Below are positions 15,085-23,613 of a stretch of 36,721 nucleotides of DNA, piece by piece. The notes beneath the pieces are model-generated. The model was not told the origin of the DNA and searched no databases. It was given only the letters and a program-made list of their open reading frames with translations. This stretch comes from DASWVC01 sp036401335 (GTDB taxonomy: Bacteria > Verrucomicrobiota > Verrucomicrobiia > Chthoniobacterales > JAFAMB01): assembly GCA_036401335.1 (NCBI GenBank), contig DASWVC010000217.1, positions 1-36,721 on the forward strand, read 5' to 3'. Numbering within the stretch: position 1 is the stretch's first letter; the number at the start of each line of letters is the position of its first letter. A program made the translations under genes and the position numbers.

Positions 15085-17376
15085 ATGAAACCATGGATGG
15101 TGGGGATTGCGCTTCTGGGGCTGGTTGTCGTTTTCTCCGCCCGCGCAGACGATCAGGTCACTGCCACGGTGGAAGGCCTGCGGGCCGAGGCGAATGCAGC
15201 CCTGATCGATCTCTACGGCGATTCAGCCGCACCGCCGGACCTGTCAGGTTTGGAGCAAGCTTGGCGGGTGCTGCCTGGGGTCCTTCACGCGTCGACTTTG
15301 AGCGCGGTGCCCCAGCTCCGATTCCAGGGCCTTGATCGAGCAGGCGTGGCAGCCACGGCCGCAACGGTCCGTGCCTGCCTTCAGCACGTGGCAGCGCTCG
15401 AGCTTCTTGAAGCGCAGCGCGAGGGCAACGTTCCCCAGGGGCAAACGTGGCGTGCCTTGATTTCCCTGCCTCGATTTGCCGATTCTGCAGAGGGCGCGCT
15501 CCTGTTGCAGCAACCGGCCGACCGGCTCCGTGACCCCGCCGTTGGTCGAGTGCTGGCCCGCGAATACCTGAGCTGGCAGGTCATGCGGGTTCGTGACCTC
15601 TTGGATGCCCTCCAGCAAGGAGCGGCGAGCGGAGACGCCGACCTGCCGTTCTTGCGCCAACACGCGGCGGAGATTCAGACCCTCACCTCATTTCCCGAAG
15701 GGCTCTTGCGTGCGGCCGGTCTGCCTGCGGCAGCAACACCGCCAGTATTGCCCGAGCTCGCTCCGCCTTTCGACGGGGATCAAGTGACCAGGAGCCTGGC
15801 AGCGTACCGTAGTCAGGTCGAAACGGCCCTGCCCAGCCTGTTAACCGATGCCGACGTTCACCGTTTTGAGCGGCTTTTGATGCGGTTCGTCAGGCTGGTG
15901 CCAAAGGAGTACCGGAACGGGGTCGTGGACCGGACCGTTCTGATTCCGCTTGAACACCGTGAAGCGACCCAGTTCGCGGAACAAGCGCAAACACTCACGC
16001 ACGAGTTAGCTCCCGTGTGGCGGCGCACAGAAGCCGACGCTTACCGGGAAGCCTACCCGGCTCTGGCCGACAATCTGGCGCAACTACGTCGTGAGGTCGC
16101 CGCGGTGGCCACCGTGGAAACCATCGACCGGCGTGCTTCGGAAATAGCCGGACTCCTCGGTGCGAAGTTCGGATTGGATGCCCGGCTCCGAGGCGACAAA
16201 GAGCAGGTCATTGAGGAAACGGCGCTTGAGGCCAGGTCCAATTTAAACAACTCACTCGCGGCCGCCCTCAGCGATCAATGGGAAGAAGCCGAACGGTCAC
16301 GGCTCGAAGCCTACACTGCGTTTGATACCGAGATTGAAGCCCGGCTGCTGCCCCGGAATCCTGACCTGGCGCTGCAGGCCGAACGTAGTTTTCTAGACGG
16401 CAGTGGCGAGCCGGGAATCAAGGCCCTCCTGGACCGACGCGCGCCCGTCGAGGAGCTAACGGCCGGGTACGACCGCACGCTCCGCAAACTGGATGAAAGC
16501 GTTGCGCTCCTGCGGGTGGCCGTCTCGCCGGCGATGATCGGGTACACGGCCTTCACCATCATCGCCCGGGAAGGCATGGAAGCCGTCATCATTCTTGCCG
16601 CCCTGCTTGCCGGGCTGCGGGGCGTCGAGAACATCGTGGTCCGGCGGCGGGTCATGGGGGGCGCTGGCTTGGCACTGGGCGCGACGTGCATCACGTTCGT
16701 TCTATCCCGGACGCTGATTCGCTCGCTCACGCAGTACGGCGAACGCTTGGAGGCCGTGGTCTCGGTGCTCGCGGTCGGGGTGCTCTTCGTGGTGACGAAC
16801 TGGGTGTTCCACAAATTCTATTGGGTGGGATGGAACGCCAAGCTGCGCCAGTTGACACGCGCCTCGGCCGATGCGCGCACCCGGGAATGGGAAGCGCTGG
16901 CGTTGCTTGGCGTAGGATTTCTCACGGTGTACCGCGAGGGTTTTGAAACCACCCTCTTCCTGCAATCGCTCTGGTTGGAAGGGGGTTCAGCTGCTTTGTG
17001 GGTCGGGATCGGGGCCGGTGCGCTGTTCATCGCCGTGGTGGGCGCCCTGATCTTTCGGTTCGGCGTCAAACTTCCTTACCGCCGCATGCTGGTCATCACG
17101 GGGGTGCTGGTGGTTTCGATCCTTGTCTCTTTCCTGGGCTCCACGGTCCGCTTGTTCCAAACGGTCGGCTGGCTGCCGGTACACCCAGTTCCCGGTTTGA
17201 CCCTGCCCAACTGGGTCGGCCTCTGGCTGGGATTGTACCCTTCCTGGGAAGGGCTGCTGATCCCGCCTTGCGCCCTGGTCTACGTCGGTGGGGCATGGCT
17301 CTATACCAAGCTCCGTGCCCGGCGAGTCCAACAATCCATGCCGGAACGGGCGTCGGCCCTCTCCGTTGCCTCCTGA
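15085..17376 (+). CDS. FTR1-family high-affinity iron permease with long N-terminal periplasmic domain
   Basis: The 763-residue protein has a signal peptide, then about 470 residues of mainly helical, charged sequence presumed periplasmic, then a seven-helix FTR1 membrane domain from about residue 485. Both iron-permeation motifs are intact: Arg495-Glu-Gly-Met-Glu499 in the first helix and Arg617-Glu-Gly-Phe-Glu621 in a later one. FTR1/EfeU proteins move oxidised iron across the inner membrane. E. coli EfeU (about 276 residues) lacks the extension; long FTR1 forms are known in other bacteria, and the repeat-like DQWEEAERSRLEAYTAFDTE segment is typical of them. No CxxCH heme motif is visible. 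It directly abuts the EfeO-like gene and precedes the porin gene by 26 bases. Confidence 0.92.
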   Translation: MKPWMVGIALLGLVVVFSARADDQVTATVEGLRAEANAALIDLYGDSAAPPDLSGLEQAWRVLPGVLHASTLSAVPQLRFQGLDRAGVAATAATVRACLQHVAALELLEAQREGNVPQGQTWRALISLPRFADSAEGALLLQQPADRLRDPAVGRVLAREYLSWQVMRVRDLLDALQQGAASGDADLPFLRQHAAEIQTLTSFPEGLLRAAGLPAAATPPVLPELAPPFDGDQVTRSLAAYRSQVETALPSLLTDADVHRFERLLMRFVRLVPKEYRNGVVDRTVLIPLEHREATQFAEQAQTLTHELAPVWRRTEADAYREAYPALADNLAQLRREVAAVATVETIDRRASEIAGLLGAKFGLDARLRGDKEQVIEETALEARSNLNNSLAAALSDQWEEAERSRLEAYTAFDTEIEARLLPRNPDLALQAERSFLDGSGEPGIKALLDRRAPVEELTAGYDRTLRKLDESVALLRVAVSPAMIGYTAFTIIAREGMEAVIILAALLAGLRGVENIVVRRRVMGGAGLALGATCITFVLSRTLIRSLTQYGERLEAVVSVLAVGVLFVVTNWVFHKFYWVGWNAKLRQLTRASADARTREWEALALLGVGFLTVYREGFETTLFLQSLWLEGGSAALWVGIGAGALFIAVVGALIFRFGVKLPYRRMLVITGVLVVSILVSFLGSTVRLFQTVGWLPVHPVPGLTLPNWVGLWLGLYPSWEGLLIPPCALVYVGGAWLYTKLRARRVQQSMPERASALSVAS

Positions 17377-17402
17377 CGAACCTTCGACTCCTGCGAAAAA
17401 CG

Positions 17403-18773
17403 ATGAAAAACCCATTGCTTGTCCATTGGTCATGCGCCCTGCTCTGGATCGCGGCGGTGACGTCCGGCGCAGCGGCCTCTTACCCTTTCCAAAACCCGTT
17501 TCAGCCCAATCCTGCAGAAACCACGTTTCCAGCTCCGACCCAGAGCGTCGTCCCAGAGGGTTTGAGCAGTGCGCCGCGGACGCTGTGGCAGCAAAGCAGC
17601 CTGACGGGCGATTGGAACGGAGCGCGCGAACAGCTCTTGTACCGAGGGTTTTCGATCACGCCGGTGTACATCGGCGAGGTTTTCGGCAATCCCACCGGCG
17701 GCGCCGGGCGAGGGCTCATCTATGACGGCGTCATCAACGTCGCCCTCGATGCCGACCTGGCGCGCATCTCCGGCCTGGACGGGTTGGGCGTCGTGCATGG
17801 AAACTTCTTGTACATTCATGGACCCAGCCTTTCCGGCCGTTTCGTGGGGGACCTCAGCGGCACCAGCAATATTGCCGGCTACAACTCACCCCGGCTGCAG
17901 GAACTCTGGTACCAGCAATCGTTCTGGCGGCAGCGGATCACGCTGAGGCTGGGCCTGATTGCTGCAGACACGGAGTTTTTTGTCTCCGATTACGGGGCGT
18001 TGTTCCTCAACGGGACCTTCGGGGCCTTCACCTTTGTGGCGGCCAACCTGCCCAACGCGCCTGTGTACCCGATCGCGGCACCCGGCGTCCGGCTCTTCGT
18101 CAAACCGACGTCCAAATTTTATTTTCAAGCAGCGTTGTTCAGCGGTGACCCCGGCGGCCAGACTGAAAACAAAAACGGGCTGGATTTCCGCTTCCGTGAC
18201 GGTGTTTCCATGCTGTTTGAGACTGGATTTCTGCTGAACCAATCGCCCGGCGACCGGGGACTTGAGGGGACGTACAAGCTTGGCAGTTTTGTGCACACCG
18301 GCACCTTCAACAGCTGGGATTCACAGCGCCAGAACGAGCTTCGCGGCGCGGCATTCCAGGATCAAGGACCCAATTACGGGATCTACGCCGTGGCGGACCA
18401 GGAAATTTTTAAGTCGGGTGGACGAACCATCGGCGCCTTTCTTCGCGGCGGCGTCAGCCCTGGGGATGTCAACGTAGTGGATCGCTACGTCGACGGCGGC
18501 TTGAATTTTGTGGGCTGGGTGCGCGGGCGCATCAATGACGTATTGGGCGTCGGCGTGGCGCGCTCCTGGATCAGCAGCGATTTCGGCCGGTTTCAACGCG
18601 CGCTTGGTGAACCGGGCGCGCGGGCGGAAACGGTGCTGGAAGGAACGTACCGGATTGTGCTCGCACCGTGGTGGACGGTGCAGCCCGACGTCCAGTACAT
18701 CTTCAATCCGGGTGCGAACGACAATGCCCGGGACGCTGTCGTTCTGGGCTGCCGGACGTCAATTCAGTTTTAG
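17403..18773 (+). CDS. OprB-like carbohydrate-selective porin family protein
   Basis: Starting at the ATG at 17403, the protein has 456 residues, with a signal peptide (LLVHWSCALLWIAAVTSGAAAS) and a mature N-terminus SYPFQNPFQPNP. The open frame extends upstream inside the FTR1 gene, but that part is a shadow. OprB features are SLTGDWNGAREQLLYRGFSI (the family's D-W-x-G-x-R-x-x-L-x-x-x-G signature), LQELWYQQSF, LRLGLIAADTEFF, and a terminal Phe in an alternating pattern (CRTSIQF) typical of outer-membrane barrels. OprB proteins normally admit sugars. Here the gene lies 26 bases after the iron permease, apparently under the same Fur operator, suggesting an outer-membrane entry port used in iron limitation. 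That role is inferred from position only. Confidence 0.88.
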   Translation: MKNPLLVHWSCALLWIAAVTSGAAASYPFQNPFQPNPAETTFPAPTQSVVPEGLSSAPRTLWQQSSLTGDWNGAREQLLYRGFSITPVYIGEVFGNPTGGAGRGLIYDGVINVALDADLARISGLDGLGVVHGNFLYIHGPSLSGRFVGDLSGTSNIAGYNSPRLQELWYQQSFWRQRITLRLGLIAADTEFFVSDYGALFLNGTFGAFTFVAANLPNAPVYPIAAPGVRLFVKPTSKFYFQAALFSGDPGGQTENKNGLDFRFRDGVSMLFETGFLLNQSPGDRGLEGTYKLGSFVHTGTFNSWDSQRQNELRGAAFQDQGPNYGIYAVADQEIFKSGGRTIGAFLRGGVSPGDVNVVDRYVDGGLNFVGWVRGRINDVLGVGVARSWISSDFGRFQRALGEPGARAETVLEGTYRIVLAPWWTVQPDVQYIFNPGANDNARDAVVLGCRTSIQF

Positions 18774-18835
18774 GCGGACAAAGGGGCCGGTGGCGGCCAC
18801 GTCAGGCCAGGGTTCCCGTCTGGTGACTTCCTCGT

Positions 18836-18950
18836 GGGGGCGCTTGAGGACAAGCTCCCCTACCGGATGCATTCCGGCCGGGATTTCGGAGGCCTTATCG
18901 GTCCAGGGTCACACCGACCCTGGTAGGGGAGCTCGTCCTCAAGCGCCCCC
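18836..18950. repeat. Long imperfect palindrome (29-base arms) with nested hairpins
   Basis: The arm at 18836-18864 (GGGGGCGCTTGAGGAC... to CCCCTACC) is the reverse complement of 18922-18950 with one mismatch. The 57-base interval holds two smaller perfect hairpins: CCGGA/TCCGG (18863-18877) and CCAGGGTC/GACCCTGG (18903-18923). The structure lies 62 bases after the porin gene. It resembles a miniature palindromic (MITE/REP-like) element or a strong RNA structure at the end of the iron operon. No coding capacity is seen. Confidence 0.75.
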
Positions 18951-18970
18951 GATGAAGGTTCCGGCCCGCC

Positions 18971-19000
18971 GTCGGTAAGGTCGCGTGTCCCCACGACCTC
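18971..19000. repeat. Short hairpin repeat, copy 2
   Basis: GTCGGTAAGGTCGCGTGTCC followed by CCACGACCTC closely matches 2025-2057, differing by a few substitutions and short gaps. GGTCG (18979-18983) pairs with CGACC (18994-18998). It directly follows the larger palindrome, and both copies in the window lie 3' of a gene. Confidence 0.5.
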
Positions 19001-19162
19001 TGCAGGCGCCCCCTTCACCGCCTCCCTTTCAACGGCAGGGAATGTTCGCCGGCAATATAAGAATGCAAAGTCCGCGGTTTCGCTGCAAGATCGTGCTGCC
19101 TCGCTCCGGAAACCCAGGCGAATGCCCCCGGGCTGCCCCGGAGCCAACTGCAAACCCCAACC

Positions 19163-19167
19163 AAGGA
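19163..19167 (+). promoter_or_regulatory. Ribosome-binding site deciding the pyruvate oxidase start
   Basis: AAGGA lies 8 bases before the ATG at 19176 and supports that start rather than the in-frame upstream one at 19122, whose extra 18 residues have no family similarity. A nearby ATG at 19171 is out of frame. Confidence 0.6.
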
Positions 19168-19175
19168 CAAATGGC

Positions 19176-20903
19176 ATGGCAAAGAAAACGGTCGCTCAGT
19201 TGTTGCTCGAAACGCTGGTCGCAGCGGGTGTAAAACGCATTTTCGGCGTTGCCGGGGATTCCCTGAACGGCATCACGGACACCATTCGAACCCGGAAGGA
19301 CATCGCCTGGGTTCCGATGCGCCACGAAGAAGTCGGCGCTTTTGCGGCCGGCGCTGAAGCGCACCTTACCGGTGCGTTGGCCGTATGCGCCGGGAGTGCC
19401 GGCCCGGGCAACCTGCACCTCATCAACGGCCTCTACGATTGCCACCGGAACCGCGTCCCGGTTCTGGCCATTGCCGCCCACATTCCAAGCCACGAAATCG
19501 GAAGCAATTACTTTCAGGAAACCCATCCGGAGCGGCTGTTTCTGGATTGCAGCCATTACTGCGAACTGGTGTCAAACCCGGAACAGATGCCGCGTACGCT
19601 TGAGATTGCCATCCAGACCGCCGTGTCGCGCCAGGGCGTGGCGGTTGTCGTCCTGCCCGGTGACATCGCGCTCAAGGAAGCAGTCGCGCAACACCCGCGC
19701 CTGCGGTTTATACCTTCGCGTCCGGTGCTCCGTCCCTCCGACGACGATCTTGCGAGCCTGGCTGCCACGCTGAATGCGGCCGGCAAGGTGACCATCCTCG
19801 CAGGCGCCGGGTGCGCCGGGGCGCATCCGGAGTTGGTCGGAGTGGCCGCTAAACTCAACGCGCCCATCGTTCACGCCATGCGGGGCAAAGAATACATCGA
19901 GTACGATAACCCGTTCGACATCGGCATGACCGGGCTCCTCGGCTTTTCCTCGGGGTACCACGCAATGATGAATTGCGACTCGCTGCTGATGCTTGGAACG
20001 GACTTTCCGTACCAGCAATTCTTCCCCGAACACGCCACGATCATTCAAATCGATAATCGGCCTGAGCAGATCGGCCGTCGCACCAAGGTCGACGTAGGTC
20101 TGGTCGGCGACGTGAAAACGACGCTTCAGGCCCTGACGCCACAGCTGAAGGCCCGCGAAGATCGGGTTTACCTTGATCAATGTTTGCAACATTACCGAAA
20201 GGCCCGCAAAGACCTGGACGATCTCGCGACCGGTGTACCCGGCAAGAAACCGATCCACCCGCAGTTCGTCGCCAGAACAGTCGACCAACTTGCCTCTGAA
20301 GATGCCGTTTTTTGCTGCGACGTCGGCACACCCACGATCTGGGCGGCCCGGTACCTGACCATGAACGGCAAGCGACGCCTTCTGGGCTCGTTCAGCCACG
20401 GCTCCATGGCCAATGCCCTTCCTCAAGCCATCGGCGCTCAGGCGTCGTTCCCGGGCCGCCAGGTCATCACCCTTTCCGGGGACGGCGGTTTAGCGATGTT
20501 GTTGGGCGACGTCCTCACCCTTAAACAACTGAACCTTCCGGTCAAAATCGTCGTGTTCAACAACAGCTCGCTGGCGTTTGTGGAACTTGAAATGAAGGCA
20601 GCCGGCATCCTGGACTTTGCCACGGACCTTCATAACCCGAACTTTGCCGACCTCGCCCGGGCCGCAGGACTGTTCGGGGTGCGGGTGGAAGACCCGGGGG
20701 CGCTCGATGCAGGCCTGAAAGAAGCATTTGCCCATGATGGACCGGCCCTGATCGATGTCGTCACGAGCCGGCAAGAGTTGTCGATGCCGCCCACGATTCA
20801 GATGCAGCAAGCGGTCGGCTTCAGCCTCTACATGGCCAAAGCCGTTCTGAGCGGTCGCGGCGAGGAGATCGTCGACCTTGCCATGACGAACCTGTTCCGA
20901 TAG
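19176..20903 (+). CDS. poxB: Pyruvate oxidase / pyruvate:quinone oxidoreductase (PoxB-like)
   Basis: The 575-residue protein is a full-length ThDP- and FAD-dependent enzyme. Glu51 in MRHEE is the ThDP-activating glutamate, GSAGPGNLHLINGLYD is the next family block, and GDGGLAMLLGD (GDG at 435-437) through VVFNNSSLAFVELEMKAAG is the Mg-ThDP motif. The last 25 residues (QMQQAVGFSLYMAKAVLSGR to TNLFR) match the C-terminal membrane-binding end of E. coli PoxB, separating it from acetolactate synthases. It converts pyruvate to acetate and CO2, reducing ubiquinone at the inner membrane. It heads a same-strand block of malate/pyruvate genes. The palindromic elements lie in its upstream region and could contain or disturb its promoter. 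Confidence 0.92.
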   Translation: MAKKTVAQLLLETLVAAGVKRIFGVAGDSLNGITDTIRTRKDIAWVPMRHEEVGAFAAGAEAHLTGALAVCAGSAGPGNLHLINGLYDCHRNRVPVLAIAAHIPSHEIGSNYFQETHPERLFLDCSHYCELVSNPEQMPRTLEIAIQTAVSRQGVAVVVLPGDIALKEAVAQHPRLRFIPSRPVLRPSDDDLASLAATLNAAGKVTILAGAGCAGAHPELVGVAAKLNAPIVHAMRGKEYIEYDNPFDIGMTGLLGFSSGYHAMMNCDSLLMLGTDFPYQQFFPEHATIIQIDNRPEQIGRRTKVDVGLVGDVKTTLQALTPQLKAREDRVYLDQCLQHYRKARKDLDDLATGVPGKKPIHPQFVARTVDQLASEDAVFCCDVGTPTIWAARYLTMNGKRRLLGSFSHGSMANALPQAIGAQASFPGRQVITLSGDGGLAMLLGDVLTLKQLNLPVKIVVFNNSSLAFVELEMKAAGILDFATDLHNPNFADLARAAGLFGVRVEDPGALDAGLKEAFAHDGPALIDVVTSRQELSMPPTIQMQQAVGFSLYMAKAVLSGRGEEIVDLAMTNLFR

Positions 20904-21028
20904 TCGTTGGCTGGGCGAGAGCGGGTTCACAGGGCAGGGTAAGAAGAATGAGCTACGCCCCAGTGAGACAGCGGCTGCGTTGCGGTCTTTCCTCTTCGAA
21001 CCCATGCATTGACCCGGGCGCCGTATTT

Positions 21029-22117
21029 ATGGACGAGACCCCTGAGACCAGTCACCTGCATCGCATCGCGGTCATTCCCGGGGACGGCATCGGCAAAGAA
21101 GTCGTGCCCGAAGGCCTCCGCGTCCTGGAGGCTGCGGCGAAAAAGTTCGGGTTCGAGCTAAGGTTTGACCCGTTCGATTTCGCCTCCGCCGATTTTTACC
21201 TGAAACATGGCCGGATGCTCCCGGAAGATTGGAAGCAGCAGATTGGGAGCCACGACGCGGTGTTTTTCGGCGCCGTCGGATCGCCCGCAGTCATACCCGA
21301 TCATGTTTCGCTCTGGGGATCTTTGGTCCAGTTCCGCCGCGAGTTTGACCAGTACGTGAACCTGCGTCCGGTCAGGTTAATGCCGGGCGTGCCTTGCCCG
21401 CTGGCCGGACGCCAGCCGGGCGACATCGATTTCGTGATCGTGCGCGAGAACACGGAAGGTGAGTACTCATCGATCGGCGGGACGATTTTCGCCGGGACGA
21501 ACCGTGAGACCGTGCTGCAGGAAACGGTCATGACGCGGGTTGGAGTCGACCGGATCGTCCGTTACGCGTTCGAACTTGCCCGCAAACGAGGGCGCAAGCA
21601 CCTAACCTCAGCGACGAAATCCAACGGCATCTCCATCACGATGCCCTACTGGGATTCGCGGGTCGAGGAGATTGCCCGCGGTTTTCCTGAGGTGCACTGG
21701 GACAAGTACCACATCGACGTTCTGACCGCCCATTTCGTCCTTCACCCCGACCGGTTCGACGTTGTGGTTGCTTCTAACCTCTTTGGCGACATCCTTTCTG
21801 ACCTTGGGCCGGCCTGCACCGGCACGATCGGCATCGCGCCATCGGCCAACATCAACCCCGAACGCTGCTTTCCTTCGCTGTTTGAGCCGGTGCACGGTTC
21901 TGCGCCGGACATCGCCGGTCAAGGCATCGCCAATCCCGTTGGCCAGATCTGGGCGGCGGCCATGATGCTCGAACACCTTGGCGAAACAGAGGCGAGCGTT
22001 GCGATCGTGCAGGCCATCGAGAAAGTCCTTGCCGTGCCCGCACTTCGCACCCGCGATCTTGGCGGCAGCGCCGACACCGTCACCGCTGGAAAAGCCATCG
22101 CCGACGCGCTTTCCTGA
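21029..22117 (+). CDS. Tartrate dehydrogenase/decarboxylase or D-malate dehydrogenase (TtuC/DmlA-like)
   Basis: The ATG at 21029 gives 362 residues beginning MDETPETSHLHRIAVIPGDGIGKEV. The frame opens at 20948, but the earlier part lacks family similarity. The protein belongs to the NAD- and metal-dependent beta-decarboxylating dehydrogenases (isopropylmalate/isocitrate class). VNLRPVRLMPGVPCPL, IDFVIVRENTEGEYSSIGG, LTSATKSNGI, and FVLHPDRFDVVVASNLFGDILSD fit the TtuC/DmlA branch rather than LeuB. These enzymes oxidise D-malate to pyruvate and CO2, and tartrate to oxaloglycolate or glycerate. It lies 125 bases after poxB and 54 before the exporter. Preference for D-malate or tartrate cannot be told by eye. 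Confidence 0.88.
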   Translation: MDETPETSHLHRIAVIPGDGIGKEVVPEGLRVLEAAAKKFGFELRFDPFDFASADFYLKHGRMLPEDWKQQIGSHDAVFFGAVGSPAVIPDHVSLWGSLVQFRREFDQYVNLRPVRLMPGVPCPLAGRQPGDIDFVIVRENTEGEYSSIGGTIFAGTNRETVLQETVMTRVGVDRIVRYAFELARKRGRKHLTSATKSNGISITMPYWDSRVEEIARGFPEVHWDKYHIDVLTAHFVLHPDRFDVVVASNLFGDILSDLGPACTGTIGIAPSANINPERCFPSLFEPVHGSAPDIAGQGIANPVGQIWAAAMMLEHLGETEASVAIVQAIEKVLAVPALRTRDLGGSADTVTAGKAIADALS

Positions 22118-22157
22118 GGAAGAAACCAAAATGAGGTCGGCACCACAGCATAACCGT

Positions 22158-22162
22158 GGAGG
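22158..22162 (+). promoter_or_regulatory. Strong Shine-Dalgarno site of the exporter gene
   Basis: GGAGG lies 9 bases before the ATG at 22172. This is one of the few strong ribosome-binding sites in the window and fixes the start of the ThrE-family gene. Confidence 0.65.
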
Positions 22163-22171
22163 CGGGACGAA

Positions 22172-23443
22172 ATGGGTTTAATCGATCCGGGCCAGGCACC
22201 TCCCTCTCCTGTGGAAGTGGTGGCTCACCTGGCGCTGCACGTCGGCCGTCTGTTGCTCCAAAATGGCGCCGACACGGCTGAGGTCCAGGAATCGGTGACC
22301 CGCTTCGCCGCGGCTTTCGGATGCGAGGCCCACCTGATGGTCACTTACGAAGCGCTGCTTCTCACTGCCGTTGCGGGCGGGCAGTTCCGCACCAAGGTCG
22401 GCTACCGGGTCCCGGCCATGAACGTTAACCTGACCGCCGTGGCGGCGGTGAACCGCCTCCTCGAGGAAGTTGAACACGGCCGGCGGGAGCTGGCCGAGGT
22501 CCGGGCTGAGCTGGAGCGCATCCAACACCGGCCCGCCGAATACGGGCGGTGGATCGTCGTGGTTGCGCTCGGCCTCACGGCGGCCAGTCTGGCCCGGCTC
22601 TTCGGCGGGGACTGGCCGAGCTTCTGGGTCGTTTGGCTGGCGGGCTCTGCCGGCATGTTCCTGCGCCAGGAGCTGGGGCGCCGGGGATTTAACCTCTTTT
22701 TCATCCCTTTTGCCGCCGCCCTGTTTAGCGGAATCATCGGCGGGCTCGCCGTTCTGCGGGGCGTCAGCGGGACGCCGGCGTTGTGCCTTGTCGCGCCGGG
22801 AATGATCATCGTCCCCGGGGTGCCCCTTGTGAACGGCGTACAGGACCTGATGAACAACCACATGACGGTCGGCATGGCGCGTCTGGGACTCGGGACCCTG
22901 GTCACGGCGGCCATCGCCTTCGGGCTGTACGTCGCCGCCATGCTCACCGGCGCGAAGATCCCCGTGGACGCGCCGTTGCGGCTTCTCTCACTCCCGGAAG
23001 ACGCCCTTTTCTCGGCGTTGGCGGCCGTCGGTTTCCTTTTCCTTTTCAACGTCCCGGCCCGCGTCGCGTGGGCCTGTGTCGTCTGTGGGGTGGCCAGTCA
23101 CACGCTGCGAACCTTTTGCATGCACGCGGGCATCGATGTCGTGAGCGGCACCCTGCTCGGTGCGCTGGCGGTGGGTTCGCTCGCACAAGGCTTCGCCCGG
23201 CACTTCGACGCCCCGGCCGTCGCGTTCGCGTTTCCCGGCGTGGTCGCCATGGTACCAGGGGCCTTTGCTTTCCGGGCCGCCATTGGCTGCATCCAGATCG
23301 TCAGCGCTGGTGCGAGCGCCGCCCCTGCGCTCGTGGCAGAGACAATTGCACTCGCACTTACCTGCTTTCTGATGGTGGCGGCGATCGCGGTCGGGATTGC
23401 GGCCCCGGTGATTTTCACCAGGAAGCAGACCGTGATCTCCTGA
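22172..23443 (+). CDS. ThrE/YjjPB-family exporter (threonine/serine or dicarboxylate export)
   Basis: The 423-residue protein fuses the two halves that are separate in E. coli YjjP and YjjB. Residues 1-130 are a cytoplasmic ThrE_1-type region with LLLQNGADTAEVQESVTRFA. It is followed by about five membrane helices (130-270), and a second hydrophobic half (280-420) contains FPGVVAMVPGAFAFRAAIG. VAPGMIIVPGVPLVNGVQDL near residues 207-226 is the counterpart motif of the first half. Corynebacterial ThrE exports threonine and serine, and YjjPB has been reported as a succinate exporter. Because the gene is surrounded by enzymes of malate, fumarate and pyruvate, dicarboxylate export is the more attractive guess, but this is positional inference. 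It shares direction with the upstream dehydrogenase (54-base gap). Confidence 0.87.
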   Translation: MGLIDPGQAPPSPVEVVAHLALHVGRLLLQNGADTAEVQESVTRFAAAFGCEAHLMVTYEALLLTAVAGGQFRTKVGYRVPAMNVNLTAVAAVNRLLEEVEHGRRELAEVRAELERIQHRPAEYGRWIVVVALGLTAASLARLFGGDWPSFWVVWLAGSAGMFLRQELGRRGFNLFFIPFAAALFSGIIGGLAVLRGVSGTPALCLVAPGMIIVPGVPLVNGVQDLMNNHMTVGMARLGLGTLVTAAIAFGLYVAAMLTGAKIPVDAPLRLLSLPEDALFSALAAVGFLFLFNVPARVAWACVVCGVASHTLRTFCMHAGIDVVSGTLLGALAVGSLAQGFARHFDAPAVAFAFPGVVAMVPGAFAFRAAIGCIQIVSAGASAAPALVAETIALALTCFLMVAAIAVGIAAPVIFTRKQTVIS

Positions 23444-23613
23444 AGGGCGGGATTTCACCGGCCAGGCAAGATGCCCGGATTACCCTTTTCAAGTCTTAAT
23501 TATCCTTCTACGATGGCGAAGTCCCCCTGGGGTCCGAAAGCCGCCGGCTGACGGTTCCCAACACGCCGCTAAGCTGTTAGAACTAATCCAAACGTTAACC
23601 ATTTCTGACGATC

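Noticed and set aside
16998..17402. In-frame upstream extension of the porin gene inside FTR1
   Set aside because: The added residues are a frame-shifted reading of the conserved FTR1 membrane domain, and the signal peptide starts at 17403.
19572..20426. 284-codon minus-strand open frame opposite the pyruvate oxidase gene
   Set aside because: It lies entirely within a strongly conserved gene on the other strand and shows no motif of its own.
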